A DNA stretch of 64,000 bases from Ochotona curzoniae (taxonomy: Eukaryota > Chordata > Mammalia > Lagomorpha > Ochotonidae), in contig NW_024466512.1 of the NCBI RefSeq assembly GCF_017591425.1, positions 21,009,501 to 21,073,500 on the forward strand. The letters are read 5' to 3'. The notes under the pieces were generated by a model, which was not told where the DNA came from, ran no database searches, and saw nothing but the letters and a program-made list of their open reading frames with translations. The translations under genes and the position numbers were made by a program. Of this stretch, positions 57,165 through 64,000 are shown one piece after another. Each line of letters begins with the position of its first letter. The first letter of the stretch is position 1.

Positions 57165-57284
57165 AGGAACATCAGCAGGGAGCTGAGTCAGAAGTGGAGC
57201 AACCAGGACTCAAACCACTGCTCATATGGCATACCAACAACACAGGTAACAGCTTAACTTGCTAAGCCACTAATACTGACCCCA
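57165..57284 (-). mobile_element. CSINE 5' fragment
   Basis: CATCAGCAGGGAGCTGAGTC, GGACTCAAACCACTGCTCATA, ends ACTAATACTGACCCCAG. Confidence 0.7.
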
Positions 57285-57298
57285 GCAGCCCAATTTTT

Positions 57299-57610
57299 TT
57301 TTTAAGATTTATTTATTTTTATTGGAAAGTCAGATATACAGAGAGTAGGAGACAGAGAGAAAAATCTTCTGTCCAATGATTCACTCCCCAAGGGTCCACA
57401 CGGTCAGAACTCCAAAGCCAGGAACCCAGAGTCTTTTCCAGGTCTCTCATGCGGGTACAGGGTCCCAAGGCTTTGGGCCGTTCCACCGCTTTCCCAGCCA
57501 CAAGCGGAGAGCTGGATAAGAGCGGGGCCACCAGGATTAGAACTGGTGCCCATAGGGGATCCCGGCACATTTAAGGTGAGGACTTTAGCTGCTAGGCTAC
57601 CACGCCGGGC
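57299..57610 (-). mobile_element. Young CSINE
   Basis: CAGCAGCCCAATTTTT (57283-57298) and CAGCAGCCTAATTTTT (57611-57626) flank it; CTACCACGCCGGGC end. Confidence 0.92.
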
Positions 57611-57611
57611 C

Positions 57612-57705
57612 AGCAGCCTAATTTTTAAGTTGTTAATTTTGTATGACCCACAAATTATAACACCTGAATATTTCTTTAATATAAATATCCAAAATGGGCT
57701 TACTA
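57612..57705 (+). mobile_element. hAT-type DNA transposon (MER58-like), right part
   Basis: GCCTAATTTTTAAGTTGTTAATTTTGTATGACCC and AATATAAATATCCAAAATGG follow the family order; the terminal repeat is lost. Confidence 0.6.
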
Positions 57706-59590
57706 TACCTGCAAATGATACTGAGTCATCATGGAAGTTTAGGCAGACTGACTACAAATGTGGTCCAAAGACACACTTACTGGGTCTAAGTGGAGATAAT
57801 GGATATATGTCCTTCAACATGATCACACAACATTTCTGGAAGAGTAAGTAATATATACACACAGAAAAGAGTTCACACTATTTATAAGAAAAAAAATCAC
57901 TTTGATTTACTGACGAACCAGCCATTTTCAACTGCGATATCCATATCAACAAAGCCAGCAGGTAGACTAGTAAAGTGCAAACAGAAAACCTTTGCCAAAA
58001 AAGGACCAAACCTAAGTCAGCTTCATAAGTTACAGTAAGTGAATGCCCTAGAATTCCTGCCATTTCTGCTCCAATCTAATGTTATATTTTAGCTAGCCAT
58101 GTAACCCAGACAGGGTTGCTTCAGTTTCTCCAAGTTCAAAGCCCTTTCCCAGCTTCCTACCAATAACAGGCTTCTAGGAAAGCAGTCCTCCTGACACTGC
58201 CAATCATAAATATGTTTCAGTAAAAGAAACAAAAAATTGGTCATGGATTTCAGAGTCCAGGACCACAGGGGCAGCTGATACAGGAGTGACTCCTGGTAGC
58301 CAGCACTATGTGGGGGGTCAGAAACAATCTGAAGACCATGACATGCTCTACTTGGGGCCCACTTTCTCAGGAAAGTATGCTGCTAAAAGCCAAAAATAAT
58401 GGGGCAACCTTACTGAGAACCACTTTAACATCTGCCAAAGCTGTTGGTCTTAAAAACACTACCTTTCCCATTTTCCAGGGAAAAGCTTGGCAACTCAGCT
58501 ATGTTCATTGTACCACAGAATATATTGTCTCAGTACATTCTGATCTTATCAGTTCCAAGCAGCAAATAATCTGTCTGGATTCCTAACCCAAAGAACCAAG
58601 AAAATTAGGCATTAGACATCCAATGGTGTAGAAACCCCCAGGCTTACTCTGGATCACTCACCACAAAAATGGTCTCTGAGCTAAAGTCTTGGGCTATGTC
58701 AAGATGGGGAAAGCAGAAAGGGGATCTACGCTGGGATGGCAGGTAGGAAACGCATCAAGACAGCAGCATCATGTCAGCTCTTCAAGGTTGGCAGAGTCCA
58801 AAAGGCCTACAAGGCCATTTCAGGTGATCCAGGTCACTTTGGTGTGTTCCCCACCACTTAAAACAAAAATCTTAAACTGGATATACAATGTTACCAAGAA
58901 TTTCTAATCATATTAATGTGTTCATCTTCTTTTTATCCATAGTTAGTCTTCTGAACCCTAGCCTACCAAAAAGAAATGTAAATATCCACACATTAGATAT
59001 TCTTCCTACTTGGAATATATAAGCTTTGTTCATAAAATGATTTCTAAAAATCTATGCAAGTAACCAATGTTCTATAAACAGTAAAGTCACTTAGGAAACA
59101 GGCCATGAAATAGGAACATGCCATCCAGTAGTAAATCAGGCCTACCAACCAATAATTAAATCACCTCCTTTAGTCTTGACACTTTGTGACTAACATTTTT
59201 CAATGGAGTGAAATTTCTCTTTTGATGAAAACATGTAGAAAATTTTGAGGTAACATCAGCTTATGTTTAGGAAAGTAAAAAAAAATTCTTTCTCTAGATC
59301 TCCTTCCATATTTCTCATGCAGGAAAGAAATATTTCTGCTTATTATTTGTGTAATTAGACTACTACTAAACACTATTTAATTATGGTCTGCAATTCTTCA
59401 CTGGCAGAATGCTTTCCATGGGTATTCACTGCGAGAACAACGGCCAACACAGGAACACAGGCCTCAAGCTTTCCCTATATGTGTCCTTTGAAGTGCTGAG
59501 ATTTCCTTCCTTCCGTGCCACACCTACATATCATATAAGACACTTCAGGTGCACCTCTCTACCATGTGTATAGAAGAAGCAATACTTACA
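57706..59590. other. SINE-free stretch before the GBF1 exons
   Basis: Unique, with short unconvincing frames at 58308-58586 and 58689-58907. No repeat or exon was identified. Confidence 0.5.
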
Positions 59591-59599
59591 GAGAAAAAG

Positions 59600-59832
59600 C
59601 ATAAATTGAGTATCAGAGGCCTGAATTCTACTTCTGATGTTGCACCTCTCAGAACTAACATAACTTTAGCTGAATCACTTTAAAAAATCTCTGGGCTTCA
59701 CCTTCTTTCCTGAAAAGGAGACAATACCCACCATCCCTCCCACACAGCACTGTATACAAGTTCAGTAAGATAATAAATGCCAATTTGCCCTTAGAAATTC
59801 TAAACATACGCATATAAAAAGTTATTATCATT
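59600..59832 (+). mobile_element. MIR
   Basis: AGTATCAGAGGCCTGAATTC, CTGAATCACTTTAAAAAATC TCTGGGCTTCACC, AGTAAGATAATAAATGCC and ATAAAAAGTTATTATC in MIR order. Confidence 0.78.
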
Positions 59833-59929
59833 AGGACATGAAGACTCAAAGATCAGGAAGACTCCAAGCAATGAAGTACACCAGAGCCTAGAAACCTACA
59901 TTCATAGAATTGGCTTACAGTTTTTCTAA

Positions 59930-60074
59930 TATATGTTGCACATTTATTTATGAATTATCAATGGCTGCTTCTGAGACATAAAGGTAATTTTGAGTAGTTT
60001 CACAGTTGTATGTGGCTAACAAAACCTAAAATACTTACTCTATGGTCTTTTACAGAAAGTTTGCTGACCCCTAA
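59930..60074 (+). mobile_element. hAT-type non-autonomous DNA transposon, right half
   Basis: TTTATTTATGAATTATCAATGG, TTTGAGTAGTTTCACAG, TGGCTAACAAAACCTAAAATACTTACT and a terminal TTTACAGAAAGTTTGCTGACCCC match a common mammalian hAT MITE. It ends about 56 bp from the GBF1 splice donor. Confidence 0.7.
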
Positions 60075-60131
60075 ATAAAATACACTTTTTTTCACCAGGC
60101 TAAGGATTCCTGCCTAGACATGGAGACTTAC

Positions 60132-60198
60132 CTGCTATACTGTTTAGAACCTCCTTGAGATGACTGAAGCTATGCAGCAGAGGGTCCCGTTCTTCATC
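60132..60198 (-). CDS. GBF1: GBF1 second coding exon (codons 33-54, ends phase 1)
   Basis: The 67-nt exon starts after acceptor TTCCCTAG (plus-strand CT at 60199-60200) in phase 0. It reads DEERDPLLHSFSHLKEVLNS followed by I, A and one base of the next codon, with no stop. The donor CAG|GTAAGTC (plus-strand AC at 60130-60131) is a near-perfect U1 match. The peptide continues directly from the preceding exon and matches the DCB-domain start of GBF1 as I remember it. The leftover G would complete a Glu codon, the residue expected next. The exon boundary after Leu32 and the phase-1 end agree with a conserved vertebrate gene structure. An hAT transposon remnant ends about 56 bp past the donor, inside the following intron. 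Confidence 0.94.
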
Positions 60199-61464
60199 CT
60201 AGGGAACACATTGTTTAAAAAAATGTTATTATTTGGCCAAACGAAAAGAAGATAAAGGATAGATCAAAGGCTTTTTCTCTGAATCCACCAGAGAGTCCAG
60301 TACATTTTTCTTCTGACAACAAGAGAATTAGTCATGGTGCATATTTTCCTGTTCCTTCATCTCTTATTCCGTAGAGATACTCTGAACTTACCAAGCATAG
60401 TGAATTATGAAGTGCTAACTTACACCATCACTATGAAACTCAAGCTACCAAAGCTTGCCATGTCCTCTACGTGTGTATTATCTCCTCTTCTACTTCATAG
60501 TCATTATGTGATCACATGTATTCATTTCAAAGATATTCCTAACTCCTAAATAAATTTATTTTTTATAACAAACATGAGAAATTTTCAAACACACCATGTT
60601 AGAAGTTTCAAACTTATTTTTATTACCGAACAAAAAAATGTTCTATAGAATGGAAAAAAAAAATCAAAAACACCCTGAAACCTGCATATGCAAAAAAAGT
60701 GGCTAATTTTATAAGAGGTAAATTTCTTACTTAACCAACTGGCAAGAGGTGGCCTGCTCTCTGTATATGAAAGATTGGCTGAATCCCCAAAGTAACTATC
60801 ACCACACTATACTAGATAATATGGCAACAACTAAATCAATTTAAATGAATTTAACTATGAAATATAGCCATATGGAATCAGAAGATATGGAATTTCTATG
60901 ATATTTGCAGACTATAGAAGTTGCATGTAATACCTTAGGTTATCCACAAAAACAAACAAGCAAACAAAATACATATATATAGGTCAGGGTGTTGCCACAC
61001 AACAGATTAAGCTGCTACTTGCAACATATACGAACACTAGTTCCTGTGTTCCACTTCCAATCCATCTCCCTGACACGTGCCCAAAAACGCAGTGGAAGAT
61101 GACCCAAGTACTTAGGCTCTGGATACCTCTGTGGGACACCAGGTTGGAGTGTGAGGCTACTGAATTTGGCCTAACCATGCCCTGTCCATTTGTGAAGGGA
61201 ACCAGCAGATGGGAGACCTCTCTCTAACTCTGCCTTTCAAATAAAGAGCTAATTTTTTTTAATATCTAAAAGAATGGTATGATCTATTGGGTCCCAGAGG
61301 AAAAAAAGACAGTCTGATTGGAACAAAATAGCAGGCTTTTATATCAAAAGCAACTTGAATGTTCTGCTATTCATTATCACTGAAAATTTGATGATTATTT
61401 TAACCATGTATCAGATCCTCTACAACATGTCATTAACCAGGTTATCTGCCCATTCCCCACTTAC
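60199..61464 (-). other. GBF1: GBF1 intron between first and second coding exons
   Basis: A 1,266-bp intron with GT-AG borders on the minus strand. It holds one old SINE on the plus strand (60976-61262). The remainder, 60199-60975 and 61263-61464, is AT-rich and shows nothing I recognise. Confidence 0.9.
60976..61262 (+). mobile_element. CSINE, old class
   Basis: GGTCAGGGTGTTGCCACACAAC head; GCCTTTCAAATAAAGAGC tail; lies between the two GBF1 exons. Confidence 0.85.
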
Positions 61465-61570
61465 CAGTGGTGTATGGGTGCTCCATCGGGCATTTCGTTT
61501 GATGGCCCCAACCACAATGTTAATCTCCCCTTGAATGATGTAAATATTTTTATCCACCATCCTGGCAAAC
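61465..61570 (-). CDS. GBF1: GBF1 first coding exon (10 nt of 5' UTR plus codons 1-32)
   Basis: Read on the minus strand, the exon starts after an acceptor (TTTGCTAG, plus-strand CT at 61571-61572). It carries 10 non-coding bases, then ATG at 61560-61558 and 32 codons, beginning MVDKNIYIIQGEINIVVGAI and ending in ...RWSTHTPL. It closes in phase 0 at a consensus donor (CTG|GTAAGTG, plus-strand AC at 61463-61464). The peptide is recognised as the amino terminus of GBF1, a roughly 1,860-residue exchange factor. Its Sec7 domain loads GTP on ARF1-class GTPases at the cis-Golgi and ER-Golgi intermediate compartment, driving COPI coat recruitment. These residues open the DCB (dimerisation and cyclophilin-binding) domain; the Sec7 domain lies far downstream, outside the window. 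The next exon follows on the same strand after a 1.27-kb intron. The true promoter and non-coding first exon are not visible and probably lie beyond base 64000. Confidence 0.94.
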
Positions 61571-61644
61571 CTAGCAAACAAAAGCATTTAAGAAAGAAGT
61601 CTGGTAAATATATGATTTTCCAGAGCATACTCATGCTTAAATCA

Positions 61645-61664
61645 GGGAGGGTGGGGTGGGTGGG
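61645..61664 (+). other. Canonical G-quadruplex motif, single-base loops
   Basis: GGGAGGGTGGGGTGGGTGGG gives five G-runs separated by single bases. It lies 75 bp upstream of the GBF1 ATG-exon acceptor. GBF1 is read from the minus strand, so the G-rich strand is the transcription template and the pre-mRNA carries the C-rich complement. Confidence 0.8.
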
Positions 61665-62154
61665 CAGCTGAGTGTGTGTGCTCTTTGATTAAAGTAAAAT
61701 AAAAGTTTAGCAAAGTGGCACCCACAGCGGCAACAAAACAAGATCGTTAGTGCACAGAGGAGCCCAGGAGTTGGCAAGTGAAAGTTAAGCAGGTGAATGT
61801 TGTGAATTGTCCTCATAGTACACATTCAGAGGGTGCGTGATCAAGCAGGAAAAGGGACTTGGTCCCTCCCCGGACTAATTGGAACGTTATCCAACATTGA
61901 GATTAAAACATATATACTAAAAAACAGATACTCCATCCTATGGTCAGTAAAACAATATTTCAAAAAAATATTTTTCCAGCCTTTGGAGTCTCCTGTGTGT
62001 GCTGGTTTATTCTCGATACGGCATTCTCACGCTTTTACAAATGAAAAAAAATTATTTTTACAGCCTGTCACTGGATTTTAGAGAATGATAGCATCCAACC
62101 TGCCTTATTGTGACTCCCAAATGCCAGCCCTCCATACCACAGTAGCCTAGGAAA

Positions 62155-62300
62155 GTCACGTGTTCACGGTGGTTTTGCCTTTCTAATCGGCTCTCCACCA
62201 TGGGCACTGACCGAAAGAAATTGGCCTCAAATGAGAAAGGCCCTGGATGAAGACGTCGCATGGCTCTGTGCGATTTCTGCTGAAGCAGAACGGAAACGTG
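62155..62300. promoter_or_regulatory. CpG-dense patch with an E-box, about 0.6-0.7 kb before the GBF1 ATG exon
   Basis: Nine CpG dinucleotides fall within about 140 bp, in an otherwise CpG-depleted region. They include a GTCACGTG E-box (palindromic core 62157-62162) and a GACGTC element near 62252-62257. No SINE is recognisable here. It could be an alternative promoter, a weakly methylated enhancer or chance; the regulatory label is a guess. Confidence 0.25.
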
Positions 62301-62504
62301 TACTGTGACACCTGGGGCTCCCCAGACACATTTAGGAGTCCTCTTTGCTCAGAACCATGTGGTCTGGTTGTGTGTAGCAAGGAAGGATTCAGCTCCAATG
62401 TGTTACGGTTTGTCCAAAGTCACCCCACTCTTGGCACTACACCCACGTCTCCACAAAGACCAAGTAGCAAAGCTGAACCCGGGCACCAACTGTACATGCC
62501 CTGG

Positions 62505-62755
62505 TATGGGACGGTTAAGCTACGACCTGGGACAGACCCAAGCAGGGCTGCTCCTCAGCCTCTCCAGCACCCTTCCACTGCCCCTGAGGAGGACACAGGT
62601 GCTGGCTCAAGAGTATGGGTACCTGCCTGCCCACATGGAAGACCTGCATCAAGTGCCAGGCTTCTGGAGACCATTGCAGCCATTGCAATGAGCCAGTGGA
62701 TGGAAGATCTCCCTTCCCTCTCTAGCTCTGCCTTTCAAATAAATAATCACTTAGA
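62505..62755 (+). mobile_element. CSINE, old, head lost
   Basis: GGACGGTTAAGCTACGACC start and TGCCTTTCAAATAAATAATC end. The 171- and 128-codon frames in 62247-62762 overlap it. Confidence 0.75.
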
Positions 62756-62892
62756 AATATAAGGGGAGCTGAACACAACTGTGAGTGCAGGGTGGAAGCT
62801 AAGGTTTTGGTTCTTAGACCTATTGTGGCCCCCATGGAGTTGTCTAAAAATGAAAACCTTTGTTCCTAATCTATTGCTTTTGGTATGTTTTA

Positions 62893-63135
62893 TTTTTTTA
62901 AGACTAATTTATTATTATTGGAAAGGAAGATTTGCAGAGAAAAGAAGAGATAAAGATCTTCCATCCAATGATTCATACCCCAAAAGCCAACAACAGCTAA
63001 AAATGAGCCAATCCAAAGCCAGGAACATAGAGTTTCTTCCAGGTCTCCCACACAGGAGCAGGGTCCCAAGGCTCTGGACCATTTATTGCTTTCCCAGGCC
63101 ACAAGCAGAGAGCTGGATGGGAAATGGAGCATAGC
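62893..63135 (-). mobile_element. CSINE, head lost
   Basis: TTTTTTTAAGACTAATTTATTATTATTGG start; stops at GGGAAATGGAGCATAGCC where an inverted copy begins. Confidence 0.8.
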
Positions 63136-63418
63136 CAGTGAAGCTGCCACCTGCCACACCAGCACCCTATATGTATGCTGATTTGAGTCCCAGATGCTAC
63201 TCTTCCAACCCAACTCAATAATACACCTGGACACCCCAAGAACTTGGGCCCCTGCACTTACATAAGAGATCCAGACGAAGCTCCTGGCTCCTGGCTTTGG
63301 CTCGGCACATCCCCCTAGCTATTCCAGCTATTTAGAAAGTGAATCAGTAGATAAAATCTCTCTCTCTGTCTTTCCTTCAATCTCTCTATAACTCTTACAA
63401 ACAAGTAAAATAAATCGT
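63136..63418 (+). mobile_element. CSINE, old class
   Basis: AGTGAAGCTGCCACCTGCCAC head; ATAACTCTTACAAACAAGTAAAATAAATC tail. Confidence 0.8.
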
Positions 63419-63637
63419 GACCAAAATGAAACACAAAAGTGTAGCAGATATACCCAAACTCAGAATGATTAACATATCTAGAAAAGGTGCTATGAAGCCA
63501 GGATGTAATCAGAGGAAATCTACCTATAACATTTTAATTTTTATAAAGGGATTGTATTGATGCACTATCAATACAATTAAACATAAATAAGATATAAAAT
63601 ATAATCTCTTCCTGTGAGGCATTAACACAGTATAGGA
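63419..63637. other. Spacer
   Basis: AT-rich unique sequence under 250 bp. Confidence 0.4.
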
Positions 63638-63802
63638 GGGTCCGGCCCGATAGTGTAGTGGTTAAGGTCCTCGCCTTGCACGCCCAGCATCCCATATTGG
63701 TGCCGATTCTAATCCAAGAAACCCCGCTTCCCACCCAGCTCCCTGCTTACGGTCTGGGAAACCAGTCAAGGAAGGCCCAAAGTCTTAAGACCCTGCACCA
63801 GT
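63638..63802 (+). mobile_element. Young CSINE, second head variant, interrupted
   Basis: GGGTCCGGCCCGATAGTGTAG head with GTGGTTAAGGTCCTCGCC, cut at CTGCACCAGT by the next SINE. Confidence 0.88.
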
Positions 63803-64000
63803 GGGCCCAGCGGCATGGTCTAGCGGCTAAAGTCCTTGCCTTGAACACACCGGGGATCCCAAATGGGCGCCGGTTCTAATCCCAGCAGCTCCATTTCCCA
63901 TCCAGCTCCCTGCTTGTGGCCCGGGAAAGCAGTCAAGGACAGCCCAAAGCCTTGGGACCCTGCGCCCGTGTGAGATACCCGGAAGAGATTCCTGGATCCT
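63803..64000 (+). mobile_element. Young CSINE, truncated by the window edge
   Basis: GGGCCCAGCGGCATGGTCTAG head and GCGCCGGTTCTAATCCCAGC box. It sits inside the preceding copy and continues past base 64000. Confidence 0.92.

Larger units (their letters stand above)
1..60131 (-). other. GBF1: GBF1 intron following the second coding exon (at least 60 kb, end not reached)
   Basis: Starts with GTAAGTC on the minus strand at 60131. I looked by eye for the expected next exon (encoding an ELSEIEP... peptide) and did not find it. The intron therefore appears to run off the left edge. Its content is almost entirely transposable elements and unique non-coding DNA, listed separately. Confidence 0.7.
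61571..64000 (-). other. GBF1: 3' part of the GBF1 intron preceding the ATG exon
   Basis: Upstream of the ATG exon on the GBF1 sense strand. It has a modest pyrimidine stretch before the acceptor, a quadruplex-forming G-run on the plus strand (61645-61664), a local CpG cluster (62155-62300) and five SINE copies or fragments. No non-coding exon can be pinpointed, so calling the whole stretch intron is an inference. Confidence 0.7.

Noticed and set aside
62247..62762. 171- and 128-codon overlapping frames near the GBF1 start
   Set aside because: Both run into an old SINE. They overlap in different frames on the strand opposite GBF1 and look like no known family.
1..64000. CRISPR arrays, operons, phage or bacterial genes
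   Set aside because: The repeats are interspersed retroelements with target duplications; introns, SINEs and L1s show this is mammalian nuclear DNA.

Overview
This is mammalian nuclear DNA, most probably from a lagomorph. It is AT-rich and CpG-poor, and it is packed with about 90 copies of a tRNA-derived SINE of the lagomorph C-repeat (CSINE) type. The youngest copies have heads close to GGGCCCGGCNCGGTGGC and an internal GGTTCTAATCC box. From memory this fits pika (Ochotona) better than rabbit, but that is an inference. Nothing bacterial, viral or CRISPR-like is present.

Only one gene can be identified with confidence. On the minus strand near the right end lie the first two coding exons of GBF1, the large Arf guanine-nucleotide exchange factor of the cis-Golgi. 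The ATG exon is 61465-61570 and the next exon is 60132-60198. Both have consensus splice sites, and the reading phase joins cleanly. Everything from 60131 down to base 1 is read as the next GBF1 intron (at least 60 kb), because I found no further GBF1 exon. Bases 61571-64000 are the end of the intron upstream of the ATG.

Layout: 1-14.7 kb is repeat-dense. It includes an old L1 (about 2.9-6.5 kb) split by at least five SINEs and a second old L1 end (7.9-9.2 kb). Bases 14.7-17.8 kb form the longest SINE-free stretch. From 17.8 to 52.6 kb SINE clusters alternate with SINE-free islands (19.8-21.4, 33.0-34.6, 39.4-41.3, 44.8-46.2, 48.0-49.5 kb). Bases 52.68-54.19 kb hold a lineage-specific L1 3' end with a 16-bp target duplication and an apparent 3' transduction. 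Bases 54.3-60.1 kb are mostly unique, with old L1, hAT and MIR pieces. The GBF1 exons follow, and SINEs resume to the window edge.

Two SINE classes are used in the entries. 'Young' means a CTAAAGTCCT-type head and a CAATAAAAATAAATAAATCTT-type tail. 'Old' means a GGGCCAGCACTGTGGC-type head, a TTTCAAATAAATAAA-type tail and more divergence. Nearly all long open frames in the window are readthrough of these SINEs. I did not find a clearly new biological system. The most unusual items are the L1 3' transduction, a SINE rearranged into a 39-bp-arm hairpin around a pyrimidine tract, a SINE ending in a 22-bp perfect palindrome instead of an A-tail, a single-base-loop G-quadruplex motif beside the GBF1 start exon, and an unrecognised exon-like pair at 6.55-6.84 kb.
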